From Zopfochytrium polystomum (Eukaryota > Chytridiomycota > Chytridiomycetes > Chytridiales > Chytridiaceae): a stretch of DNA of 64,000 nucleotides. Below the pieces are notes generated by a model. It had not been told where the DNA came from and ran no database searches. It was given only the letters and a program-made list of their open reading frames with translations. Location: the NCBI GenBank assembly GCA_025765615.1, contig JAIVFJ010000089.1, positions 124,001 to 188,000 on the forward strand, written 5' to 3'. Below are positions 33,921 to 45,332 of the stretch, in pieces. Positions within the stretch are counted from its first letter, which is position 1. The number at the start of each line of letters is the position of its first letter. The position numbers and the translations under genes are program-made.

Positions 33921-33957
<37 letters not shown>
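33921..33957 (+). repeat. Poly(T) tract upstream of TSC1
   Basis: About 36 T on the + strand just before the TSC1 ATG (gene on minus), so it is a poly(A) tract in the promoter or 5' UTR. It occupies much of the 212-bp gap to the golgin stop. Confidence 0.9.
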
Positions 33958-33958
<1 letters not shown>

Positions 33959-34117
33959 GCTGCTGCGGTGCCGAATTTCTTTGAGCCCCTTCGAAGGCAA
34001 GAACGCAATGAGATTCTTTACATCTCAGCGATTGCAGGAGATTATTGGAAGTCGAGAGGTAATACAGGACAAGCTGTTTTCATTTTGAAGAACATGAATG
34101 TATTGGCACGGTTATTA

Positions 34118-37100
34118 TCAAGCGTAGCGCTGGACTTTTTTGATGTCGTCCGGGCTGAGCTGCAGCATCATTCCCAAGGCGGGTATCATTTGCATCTGAA
34201 TTGCAAAGTCATCAGTTCCTGCTTGGCAAGCTTCCAAAAAAAAAAAAAAAAAAAAAAAAAAGAAACAAGAATTTCTCACTCTATTCTCCTTCTTCGCCTC
34301 TAAAAATTTCATAAATACATTCCGAAGATACTCCACGTTCGGTTCCGAACTTCGATCCTGGGAAGTCGCGGCAGAGCTTAGCGAAGACGTCGATGAAGCG
34401 TGCCGCAACGAGTGCGAAGTCGATCTTGCGGGATAGCCACTTGGCGCGTTCGGAACGGCTGTTGCTCCCATTGATGCACCATTCGAAGTGGATCGAACAG
34501 ATGTTGGAGAGTTGCTTTGATTCTCATCAAGATCAGATGAAACGACACGAGGCAACGAGGCAAGGCTTAAGCTTCCTGGACCACGAGAAAGTTTGCGAAC
34601 TTCCTCTTTTAGTGCCTACAAGCAGCTGCATCAATCTGGACAAATTCGCAATGCGGCTTGACTGAAGAGACGAGTTCTCACCCGATTGAGCTTATTGAGC
34701 TGAAATTCTTTGACCTTGGCCTCGTCGATGGCCTTATCTCGACTATCAACGGCATCCGCTAACTTTGCCTCGAGACTCTTGCATTCCTTCCCTTTGTTTG
34801 CGATTTCCACCTGAACCTGAATGAGAACAGCGTGAAGTAGAAACAGTGCGTCAAACCTCCGCTTCTTTGACGAGTCCAAGAAGCCGTTCTTCTTTCCCCC
34901 TCAAATCGGCCAACTCCGCTTGGTCCTTCTGCAACTGGCTGCGTATGATCGCCAATTCTTCTTGTGCCTGTCGCTTAATCCCATTGGCTTCGACCACCGC
35001 GTCAGCAGCTTTGGCTAGCTCGCTTGTCTTCGACGCCACTTCTTTCCTCAAACTGGTAATTTCGTCTGAACGTTGTCTGAACTGGTCGGTAGTCAGCTGC
35101 GCAGCCTGCTCATGCTCGTAAATGATCATTTCCAGCTCTGAGATCTTCATTTTCAAGGCTTCGGCTTCGGCCGACTTGTGCTCAAACAAGCGTTTGGACG
35201 TCTCTAACTCATCGTCCAACGTGGATATTCGCGCTTCTAGCTCAGCAACACGGGTGGAAAGCTGCGACGCCTGGTGAGTAAGGAAAAACTTTTTCTCATC
35301 ATCGTCAGCCCTGACGTGGCGAAACTGTTGGGGTTAGTTTGATTTGAAGCAGTAGAAATACCGTTTCTGATTTTCTGTCTGCCGTATTTCTCCTTTCAAG
35401 TTGTCGCGCTCGGCAGTAAGGCGGGTAAGCTGGAGTTGCAAGTCCTTCGCTCTGAAGACTGCATTTTCTAGCTCGTTTTCCTTTTGACTCTTTTGATGCT
35501 CCAACTCGTCAATTTCGTCTCGCTGAGATTTAAGCCGATTTGTTAAGTCAACAACCTCCTTAATGTGGCGCGCGAGCTCAGACTCCTTGTCCCGCAAACC
35601 TGCCTCTGCTTGTTCTTTGACTCCACTCAACTCATTTGCCAAAGAGGATATCTGCTCTTCTTTCTGCTTTATAGTTTCCTCCATTCGAAGTATTCGAGCT
35701 TTTGAGGTCCGCAAAAGTTGAATGCTCTTCATCTTCTTCTCCTCCTCTTCTGCAAGTTGCTTCCGGATCGCTTCGAGTTTTTTCTCATACTCTTGGACCG
35801 ATTCGTTCAACGAGTAAGCGGTTTGCTTGGAGAGAGCCAGAGACTGTTCGGCCATCATCGCACGCGCTTGTGCGTCTGCAAGCTCATTTTTGAGGCCATC
35901 TGCTGTTTTCCGAGCGCCCCCAAGCTCCCGAGCCAGCTCATCAAGCTGGGCTGACTTGGTTGCTCGCTGCCTTTCCGCATCGGAAATGGCTATATTTGCT
36001 TCTCGCAAGTGGTCCTCAAGTTGCTTCACAAGGACGTTCAGCTCATCAATTTCTTTTTGTCGAAGGTCCTGCTTGATTTTCAGAGATTGGATGTCCGCCT
36101 GAAGACTTTGCTTTTCGCCGTCATCAAAGCGGACCTGTTCCTCCAACTCTGAGACTTTCAATTGTACTGTGAATAGTTGCTCGAACTGCGCTCGTAAGCT
36201 GGTTTCTCGCTCCGCGGCCGTGTCTAATTCTTTTTTCGAATTCACCAGCTGCTCCTCCAGTTGTTTTACTTCATCCGCACGCTTTTGCAACTTGGCTTCA
36301 AGAAGCTCGACTTGGGGTATCGACGCCGCATGTGCAACGAGAGACGACATTTCAGCGTTGAGTCGAGTAATATGCTCTTGGAGCGCCTTGCTGTTACGAG
36401 CTTCAGCATCAAACAAGTCCTGAAGTTCCCTTCGCTCCTTGTTTGCAGCTTCCATCTCTGTGCGGTTCGTGGAAAGTTCAGCTTGCATACGTTGGATTTC
36501 AACTCTTAAAGATGAGCAATCGGCGGTCAGCTTTTCAGACAAATCAGAGAGGTCTTTCTCCCTCTTTTTGTGCTCTTCTGCAATCCTTAGAGCTTCAACC
36601 AATCGAGCGAATATGTCGTTCTTCTCCTCTCTAGTTTTCTGAAGTGAAGCATCCATTTCTTGAAGTCGATCTACCAGTTGCTTCTTCTCCTGGACGAATG
36701 ATTCGGACGCAAGAAGAGCGGCTTCGTGCTCAGCTGACAAGGCTTGGAGTTTATCAAGAAGATCAGCTTCTCGTTGGCTGAGCTCTTTCTGACTTAATTC
36801 CCTTTCAGCAAGAGTCGACTTCATGGACGCAATCTGACTCTCAGCGTCTTGTGCCCTGGCCTGCCAAGGCGATCTCTCCGACTCAATTCGCAGAAGTTTC
36901 GTAGCATGCTCCTGGAGCTCCAATTTGTACTTTTCAATATCGTGGGAAAGGGCTGATTTGTCCCGCTGTGCTGCCTCCACATCGGATCGAAGCTCTACAA
37001 CTTCTAAAACAATCTGCGACTTTTCTCTCACACTAGATTCAAGATGAGAAAGCATAGACTGGAGCGCTGTGTAAAGGTTTTTCTCGTCACTGAATCCCAG

Positions 37101-40100
37101 TTCTGACCGCGACTTGTTCAGCAATTCGGTACAGCACTTAATCTGAAGCTCCAATTCAGTCCGCCGCTTCTCCACGATCGCGGAGGATGACTCGAGCTCT
37201 TCCAACTTTCGAAGAAGTGCTGTACGCTCCGCAACGGCATCCTCCAGTGCCTTCGAAATGATAGATCGGTCTCGATTTAGTTCCTCAAACTTCTCGCGCA
37301 GACTGGCCAGTTCCACCTCCATACTTGATTTCTCGGCCTCCACATCGGAGAGTTTCGCTTTCGTTTCCGCGAATAGATCGGCCGAATTCTGCAATTCTAC
37401 ATTCTGCTTTTCCGTGTCACCGACTTGGACGATTAAACCTTCAATCCGTTGATTTAATGCCTCCAGCTGCTCGCTTAGAGAACCGTTTTTACGCTTCAGT
37501 GCGATAACCTCAGTCTCTGCAGCCTCCAGCTGAGCACTTTGTTTGGCCGAGAGGGACCTGGAAGTATCCAGTTCAGCTCGAACGAAAGAGATAGCCTGTT
37601 TTTGTTCTTGAAGTGCAGCTACAGCGGCGGAGAAATCTGCATTTAGCCTTTCGTTGTCAGCTTCAAGCTCAGCTGTTTTGGTTTTCAGTGTTTTCCACGA
37701 CAGTCTGGATAGCTCTGCCTCGTCAACCATTTGGAGAGCCTCGTTTAAGGACTTCTGAGCATCCATTCTATCCGCTCGTTCATTGGTAATGATCATTACT
37801 AAATTTGATACGGCTGTCTCGCAAAACTCCCTGAGCAAGTTGGGCTCCACATCCTGAGGTTCCTGTCCGCAAGAACCTGGCGATAAAGAATCCAGCGCCT
37901 GAGCCAAGCTGTGGGCGATCTGCAGAGTGGAGTTCCTCAACTTATCCAACGAAATCTCTGCCTCGGTTTTACTGGCAGTCAGCTCATTCGCTCTCATTGT
38001 TGTCTCTGAAAGCTCCAATCGCAATGCGTCGGTTTCAATGCGAAGACTGCTTTCCAAACTGAGGTAATCAGCCTTCGCTGCCGCAAGGTCTGTAGCGCAC
38101 TTTTCCGCATGGTGCTTTGCTGCAGCGGTTTCCTCCTTTTCGCCGACCAGGTTCTCTGTCAGAGTCTTCACTAATTCATCAATTCGTTTCAGATCGACTT
38201 CGCTGGGAGTCGCGCGGGCAAGTCCTTCGTCCAATAACTCCTTAGCCTTAGCAAGCTCGGATTGTAGGGCTAAGGTTTCGGTTTCCGCAGCCTTCCTTCC
38301 GTTGACGGCTTCTTCAAATCGTTCAGTCCAGATACTGATCTCCTTTGAATTTTTGCGAATGAGTTCTGCCTCAGCATCCCGCAAAGCCTGTATCAGCTGT
38401 TCATATTCACGCAACGCTGTTTGGGATTCGATCACAGCTTGTTGCGCGCGAGATATTTGGTTTTCAAGTTCACACCGCTCCGCCCGCTCTTGATTCAAGC
38501 ACTTCTCCAGTTCTTCGACCTTTACTGCTGAGTCTATAAGGGGAGAATCACTGTTCGACTGCCGCTCAGAGAGTCTCGTTTGAATCGACAGCAGATCACT
38601 CTGCAGTTTTTTAATCTCATCTTGGAGAATAGCTTCTTGTGCCTCAACGTGCCGAGCTGTTTTCGCAGTTTCCTCCATGTGTGCCATTCGCTCCACGTCG
38701 AGTTGGCGGGTTTGCTCGAGGACCATCGCTTCCTCGGCCGCCAGACGCTTTTGGAGATCTGATACAGTAATCAACAATTCTGCTGATTCGACGTTTGCCT
38801 TTTGCTGAGCCGAGTCCATCAATGCCAGTAGGCGAGCGATTTCACGGTCTTTGTCGCGATTCGCCAATTCTAAAGTGGAAAACGAAGAAGTGCGTTCGAC
38901 TAGCAGATTGATTTCTGAACGAAGTCGCGCCTCTAATTCGCCGACTTCGGACAAAGAGGCCGTCTTTTCAGCCTTGAGCTGTTGCACTTCCCCTTCTAAT
39001 TGATGAATTTTCGATTCGAAGACTTCCCTTTCGCGAAGAATTTCATTCTGGCATCGGCTTAGTTCAGCCTTGCATGTAGAGAGATCACGTTCAACTTTTT
39101 CCAGATGCGTGGATGCAGAGGTCGCGTTTTCTTGAAGCCTTAGTATGCTTTCATCTTTTGACACACATGCTGCGGAGGTGTCCGATAAAGCTTCCTCCAG
39201 TTTGGCTGTTGTGATCTCCAAAGATTCCACTTTCAATCGGGCCTCCGCCAGGTGCATTTCAATGGCTGCTCTCTCCGCTGCACAGCGATGCAGGTCATCT
39301 TCGCATTTCAATAGATCAGATTGGCATTTTTCCAAGGTCGAGTTTGCGTTTAAAAGCTGCTGCGTCTTTTCCTCCGTTTCATGGACAAGTCGAGAGATTG
39401 TATCACTCGTGGATGTCGATATCTGCTCATAGCGCTGGTAGATTCCCGCCTTCTCAATAGTCAATTCAGATATTCGTTCGGTGAGCTCGTTCTCAGCAGC
39501 TTGGGCCTCAAGCTTGTGTTGGGACAAGGATTCTTGCGTTGTTCTAAGAGCGACTTCAAGCTGCATCACATTTCTGCTTAGCTCGTCGATTCGTTCGATG
39601 TGCATACGGCAGTCGCTCGCAAGTTTTTCCGCTGTACGTTCAGCGTCCGAGAGGCGCGACGTCATACTTTCGTATTCCTGACTCAACTTCGATACTTCAC
39701 TAAGAGTTTCGGAATGTTTGTTTTCAAGTGTATGAAAGCGAGACTGTAAGTTGGAGTGCTGGGCGTCCAGATTCTTCAATTCAGCAAGGGCGGTCTGAAG
39801 ACTCTCTAAACTAGCGTCAGCTTGTTTGCTCTGCTCTGCCAGAGCCTCCTCAAGGGTCAGTATCTTTCTTTCCTGATTCTCTGCATTGTCAGCTGGTAAC
39901 TGCGAAACAAGCTCCGCCTTCTCAGCTTCGAGCCTTGCCACCGATGCTGTCAGCGAATCACGGATCAATTGCGATGACTTGACTTCTGCTATGGCTTTCG
40001 CAAAAGCTGCTTTGAGTTTTTCAAACTTCTTGTCTGCGAGGGACACTTCTTCCTTATGAGCTTCAACGAGAGATTGTAGCTCCCTGCACCGTTCCTCAGC

Positions 40101-41924
40101 AGCTTGGAGGGCAGAAGCGGAGTCATCAAATTGCTTCCGGTAGTCGGACAAAGCTTTATCTTTGGATGCAAGCATAGCCGATAGAGACTCAATGTGAACT
40201 TTCAACTCGGTGGTACCAGACTCGACGGCTGCTAGTTGCGCCTTCACTTTGTTTTCCCTCTCAATAAGCTGGGTTTCCCGAACTTGAGAGGCTTCAATCT
40301 CACGGGAGAGCCTGCTGCATTCTGTTCGGAACTTTTCAGAGTCACCGTCGTTCATGGACAATCTCGTCAACTCCGATTCCAGGCTCACGATCCTGTCCTC
40401 CGCATATTTCAATGCTTTTGAAAAACGACCGGATTCCTCTCTGCTTGAATCGGCCAGTTCCTCGTAACGGCGTGACAATGCAGAATGGGCAATCACGCCT
40501 TCGTCGAATTGCAATTTGAGTTTTGAAAGTAATCGAGTCAGCTCATCCATGCCACAAGTGATGTCTGCTCCGACTGTTTGGGCAACACCACTTAGAAAAT
40601 CATCGTACGCTCTCATTCGCTCGCTCATCATTCGGATGTCCTCAGCTTCGTCCGCTGCTTCCGAAGCCAATTTTGCGCGATTAGGGACGAAAGTGGCCTC
40701 AAGTTGAGATACCAAGTCGCGGAGACAGCCGAGCTCGCCGGTGACCTGCTCGAAGTTAAGAGGTTCAGTTCGCAGGCGAGATTCCAGTACATCCAACTCG
40801 GAACGCAGCTTGGCGAGTGCAACTGGTGGTGAGCAGGGAGTAATAGTCTGAGAAAGAGCCAGCTCTTTGCACTTTTCCACTGCCTTGTCTCGTTCTTTCG
40901 TAACAATCCTCAGAGCATCAGCCAGTTCGCGTACTTTATGCCGAAGAGTTGTTTCTGACAGTTGTTTAGAATCCGTTGATTCCTCTGCAACGACGGAGCT
41001 GGCAGCCGTTTGAGGGTTCCGTAATTTCGAAAGCTCCTAAGATTCTGTGCATGAGCAGCGTGCAGAGCGTGGAATATATTTACCTCCTCTTTTTCATGCA
41101 ACTTTGCGTGCAAGGAGGTGAACATTTCGAATTTCGCGGTTGCCTCCAGTTGCTTTAATTCCTGCAGCTCTCCGACTTGCCGCTTGAGTAACGCATTCTC
41201 GGCTGCACTTTCCTTTCGGAAGCAAGAATAAATTGGCAAATCAAAAATAGGTGGCACAGACTCGAGAATACCTCCAGAGTTTTCTTGGATTCAAGCATGT
41301 AAGAAAAGAACGATTCCATGTCGCGGTTCGTCTGAATTCCATTTTCCAGAGATGTGGTGGCCTTGATGACTGACTCCATTTGATTGCATTTCTTCGCCAG
41401 AGCCTCGAAGTGCCGAGCTAAATCTGAATGAATGTGGATCAGCGACCGATTCGGCACAGATCCTAGAACGTGCCTGGGTACTTTAGTTCAAACTTTTTCA
41501 GTCTTGTAAGCTTCTCTTCCAATTCCGGAACTCCAAGCAGTTCCATGGTCCCGGCAACAACAACGTGTATCGAAGCTCCACTGCTTGGCTGGTTAGTCGA
41601 TGATCCGCCAGAGCTGATCACATCTCCTTCTGAATTATCTGCACCGTGGAGGGAAAACAATCCGTCATCCATGATAGAGGTTTCATGCGGAGACGGCGCT
41701 GTCGTAGTGGTTGACTGAGAGTCAGGATTGATGTTGGGCTTTCGTCTTGAAGTCGGCGGTGACATGAGGTCTCTGTCGAAGGAAACTTGCGTTGGATCAA
41801 GGCCATTCAGAAGGTGAACTTCTTGAGCAGAGCTAGAGCCGTTCATGCCAGACGCAGCCGCGACAACGCCAGGGACGAAGGCGGCAAGGCCGTCCGTGCT
41901 GGCTTTCCGAATGAGAGCAAACAT
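34118..41924 (-). CDS. Giant GRIP-domain golgin
   Basis: Trans-Golgi tethering coiled-coil protein of the golgin-245/GCC2/Imh1 type. Eight exons (41474-41924, 41272-41423, 41084-41212, 35362-41036, 34857-35310, 34682-34816, 34280-34615, 34118-34195) sum to 2470 codons; one exon alone is 5.7 kb. It starts MFALIRKASTDGLAAF. The block RLKKFELKYPDLARHF, typical before golgin coiled coils, appears only if intron 1 is GC-AG. More than 2000 residues of near-continuous coiled coil follow. The C-terminus is a GRIP domain: EYLRNVFMKFLEAKKENR plus MIPALGMMLQLSPDDI, joined over an intron with a 26-nt T tract (sense). GRIP binds Arl1-GTP at the trans-Golgi; the conserved Tyr of EYLRN is present. No kinase or motor domain. 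Very secure as a golgin; orthology within the class not resolved. Confidence 0.92.
34236..34261 (+). repeat. Poly(A) tract in last golgin intron
   Basis: About 24-26 A on the + strand, poly(T) in the golgin transcript, inside the 84-nt intron that splits the GRIP domain. Confidence 0.9.
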
Positions 41925-42432
41925 CGTGCTTTGGCCCGTCGTCTCTGAAAAATACGACCGCAGCGAGGCCCGGGTAATATGTTGGCAAACTGATGATCTG
42001 TACGATGCCGAGGCCTGCAACTGATCCAGATCACGACCGCGGCCCGATGGCAGGAGGAGGGGAACTGAGCAGATCGCAGCTGTGGCAGCGAGCGCGCCAA
42101 GCACTCGCGGAACTCGACGCCAGTCGGTACGCGTTGCGCTCAGAGGCCGATGAAAGAGGGAGAAAAATGATAGAAAGGAGGAGAAAGAAGACGCCTCGGC
42201 TGCGCTGCTCCAGGCGGCGGCGGCGGCGTCGGCGGCGTGGTGAGAATAAAGTGGCAAAAACAACACAAGAAGAAGAAAAGAAAAAAAAAGAAAAATATAT
42301 ATTAATATTTGAACCAACAACACGCACAAACCAACAACAACCGCGTGGGACTCTCCGCCCCCCCTCTTATCATTCGGTATTATTACCTTCTCCTCCTCGC
42401 GTCCGCACCCTCTTTCCGCTTCCCGCTTCGCA
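41925..42432. promoter_or_regulatory. Bidirectional region between golgin and PAS-like gene
   Basis: 508 bp between divergent starts. Contains an A-rich stretch near 42270-42300 and pyrimidine-rich sequence before the ATG at 42433. Open frames here overlap both promoters and show no family signal. Confidence 0.4.
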
Positions 42433-44997
42433 ATGACCGCCGTCTCCTCCGCTACTGCTGCGGAAGAATCTTCTTCGGATGAGAGTAGTGGAGCAGTCGA
42501 TTCAGCAGTATCTGCCCACGTCGCCTCGGCTGTCGTGGGCGACAATCACATTTTCAGGCCACCCGCTGCCACTGCACCAGCAGCAAGGACTGCAGCGACA
42601 TCCATCCCAACCCTACCTTCATCGCCATTCTCGGCGACTGTTTCGCCTCTACCTACTCCCTGTGTTGCTCCTGCATTTGGCGATGCTGGCTGCACCAGCC
42701 AACGCGCATATGTAGTGCCCCAACTGATCATATCAAAGCCCCCGTCAGCCACAGTCCCCGCCACCATAGCCATCAGATCCCGATCGCCACCACATCCATT
42801 TGGTGCTGCCGATCATGAGTTTGCTGGCCAGAACTGCATTGACTCACAACCCTGTGCGTACCGCCCTCGTCGAACCTCGGAAGATGCGACTTGTGCTCCC
42901 CACCCCTTGGAATCGTGTCCCCTTCCCACCGCGGCCATCCTGTTTGTCGACGATCAGTCTCGAATTGCAGGTGCCTCCGATGATGCCCTTCGAATCCTGG
43001 GGGATTCCAAGGCCCCCGCCCAACCTTTCAAAATCGTCGGTCGTTCGCTGGACGACGTTTTAATTGCTTGTTCTGAACGTCACCCATCGTCTTCGGACTC
43101 CCTCGAAACGGTGGTGGATACCGGGGACAGATTGCCATGCTCCCCTCCACAGTGCACTCCGGAAAGCACACTCAGACTTGTGGAAATTGCGCCGTTGACA
43201 CGTGAAGCAGTTCTATCTGGCGAGCGCCGTTGGGCCTATGTGTGCTCTAATCACCCGAAATCCACATTAAATCATGAAACCTGGCTCGTTCTGGATATCA
43301 CGTTGGTTTACCGCGCTCATCAATCGATCTTGGCTGAGCATCTCTCCTGTTCGCGGCAACTGCACTCACGAAGATTGGAGCACCAGTCCGAAGATCGCGC
43401 CAACCGTGAATCTTCCGCGAGACCCGGTGGATCTTCAACACCTTGGCATCGAAGGCGTAATTTCACGGAACCGGCGCTATCTGGGGCTTTCGGGGAACCT
43501 TCAAACACCAGCAGACCAACCAGGATTCCCAACACTGTTGCGGAAACCACCGAATTCCTTCTATCCGCGGTTGAGACTCGTGCAGCGGCAGTTGCCGGTA
43601 CGATTGGCTTGAGTTCCATACCCATATGGGTATTCTCCAAACTCCGATTTCTGCTCCAGCCTCTCCACGCCGCTCCATCCAACCCAGCACCGTCAGAGCG
43701 CCCCCAAGCGCAAGAAAATGAACGAGGTCGAGATAATGAAACTGCCACCCAAAGCCAACTGGAGAATTATGAGCGAATGATAGTCACCGCCAAAGTCAGC
43801 TCGTTTGGTCGCATCAATCAATTGTATCCAGCATGCCATTTTCTAGGTCAAAACACTATTGTTGCTCTCAACAGGTTTTTGATGCGATTTATTTACGACG
43901 AGGACATGGAACGGTTGTGTGGAGGCCTCAGCGTTGCTTCAAAGAGTTGTCGGTGGGAGTTTTTCGTCCGGTGGGATTGGAAGTGCATGCTGGAGGCACG
44001 AGAGGCGGCCCTTGCCGAAGACCAGGACGAAAGCAGCTCTGTATCAAGCGGCGACAGCGAGGGTATTCAATTTAACGCATCACCAAGCTTCGCTTCACCG
44101 TCGAAATTCCTTGCGCGTGTGGAAAACGAGGAGGATCGGCATCTCTCTGGCGATGAAGGCAACCAAGCGCTGGAGAAAAATACGATGGACGACGGCACAC
44201 TAAAATCGCCGTTCCTCACACCTTATCACCGTCGCATGAGCGCTTCCGAGCCCAGCTACTCCATATCGGCCAGCTCTCCTCGAGACGCCCCCGCCTTCAC
44301 TCCCAGGCTCCCTATGATCAATGACATCCACTCCGAACGCAACACCGCTACTGCGAGTCCAGCAACCGCCCTTGTTCCCCCCGCATCCCCTCATCCTCCG
44401 CCTCGCCTAGCGTGGGTCAGGATCGTCGCTACCTCTGAACCAGCCCACTCAGGCACTGCCTGCAAGCGTCGCCAAGTACCAGCGGATAGTGGACCGCCGG
44501 ATCTCATCTGCCACATTGAGGTGCTAAGCTCATCAAAGGGCGAACGGCCGTCAAGGCATTGGATCAGCGACTCGACCCTAGGTCCGGTCGACCCCGAACA
44601 CGAGTTTGGCCCCACGGTCAACGACGTGGCCCTTGCGCGTTCGACCTACTCTCTGCCCATCCTTCGCAATATCTTTAGTACGCCATTGAGCTCATCGGCA
44701 AACATTTGCAACCTGGCTGCGCAGGAGCAAGCTTTCCGGGACGGGTGGAGTGCAGGGGGCGGCCCATCAGCGACCAGTCCCGCAGCCGCATCCCCAATGG
44801 GCGGTGTGTTCACATCGGGCCTCGTGCGCTGGTCGACCGTGGGCCTCGGGTCCCTCTTTACCTCCTTTTTTTTCTTTCTTCGTCGGCATTTGATACCAGC
44901 ATCGCTGCCTTTGCCGTTCTTGTATTCTGCGCCACCGCAGCGCAATCCCAGCAATGACATGAAAAGAACAAGGTCCGGGCGCCGTTTGGACGCGTAG
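42433..44997 (+). CDS. Intronless protein with two PAS-like segments
   Basis: Single 854-codon frame. Most of it is Ser/Pro/Thr-rich and probably disordered. Two stretches look like PAS folds: AILFVDDQSRIAGASDDALR with KIVGRSLDDVL (residues about 165-205), and VSSFGRINQLYPACHFLGQN with FIYDEDMERL and a Trp/Phe-rich strand (about 450-510). PAS domains bind ligands or partners in sensing proteins; no kinase, GATA finger or DNA-binding motif was found to pair with them. A C-terminal hydrophobic stretch (LFTSFFFFL) could be a membrane segment or read-through into non-coding sequence. PAS assignment is by pattern only; no named family recognised. Confidence 0.65.
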   Translation: MTAVSSATAAEESSSDESSGAVDSAVSAHVASAVVGDNHIFRPPAATAPAARTAATSIPTLPSSPFSATVSPLPTPCVAPAFGDAGCTSQRAYVVPQLIISKPPSATVPATIAIRSRSPPHPFGAADHEFAGQNCIDSQPCAYRPRRTSEDATCAPHPLESCPLPTAAILFVDDQSRIAGASDDALRILGDSKAPAQPFKIVGRSLDDVLIACSERHPSSSDSLETVVDTGDRLPCSPPQCTPESTLRLVEIAPLTREAVLSGERRWAYVCSNHPKSTLNHETWLVLDITLVYRAHQSILAEHLSCSRQLHSRRLEHQSEDRANRESSARPGGSSTPWHRRRNFTEPALSGAFGEPSNTSRPTRIPNTVAETTEFLLSAVETRAAAVAGTIGLSSIPIWVFSKLRFLLQPLHAAPSNPAPSERPQAQENERGRDNETATQSQLENYERMIVTAKVSSFGRINQLYPACHFLGQNTIVALNRFLMRFIYDEDMERLCGGLSVASKSCRWEFFVRWDWKCMLEAREAALAEDQDESSSVSSGDSEGIQFNASPSFASPSKFLARVENEEDRHLSGDEGNQALEKNTMDDGTLKSPFLTPYHRRMSASEPSYSISASSPRDAPAFTPRLPMINDIHSERNTATASPATALVPPASPHPPPRLAWVRIVATSEPAHSGTACKRRQVPADSGPPDLICHIEVLSSSKGERPSRHWISDSTLGPVDPEHEFGPTVNDVALARSTYSLPILRNIFSTPLSSSANICNLAAQEQAFRDGWSAGGGPSATSPAAASPMGGVFTSGLVRWSTVGLGSLFTSFFFFLRRHLIPASLPLPFLYSAPPQRNPSNDMKRTRSGRRLDA

Positions 44998-45332
44998 TGT
45001 TCCCCTGTGTGTAAATCAAGTCATGTTCATTTCAGATTCCCCCTCCTACTCCCCGCGCTTGCGTCTTCACTCTCCCGGCTTTTTGCAATAAATACACTAT
45101 TAACAAGTAGTGCATGGACAATCGGCGGGAGCAATTGTGCGAAACGACGAGTAAATGCTGGGAATGTAGTGCCATTCTGCCAATAGAACATGGTCGTCAC
45201 TCACTCTGTACCCAAAATGCGGGAGAAGGATCTATGCAACGCTTTGCCTCTTTGCTTTTAGTTGGCCTCACATTAGGCGCCTCCGCTTCCCCTCTCCCCA
45301 ATCGGTCCGAACTCGTCCCACATAACCTCCAT
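44998..45332. other. Convergent intergenic region with AATAAA
   Basis: 335 bp between the stops of the PAS-like gene (+) and the PPR-like gene (-). An AATAAA at 45087-45092 fits the + strand gene. No gene seen. Confidence 0.5.

Noticed and set aside
41993..42436. 147-codon + strand frame before the PAS-like gene
   Set aside because: Lies in the shared promoter, is Arg/Lys-rich low complexity and lacks any family signal.
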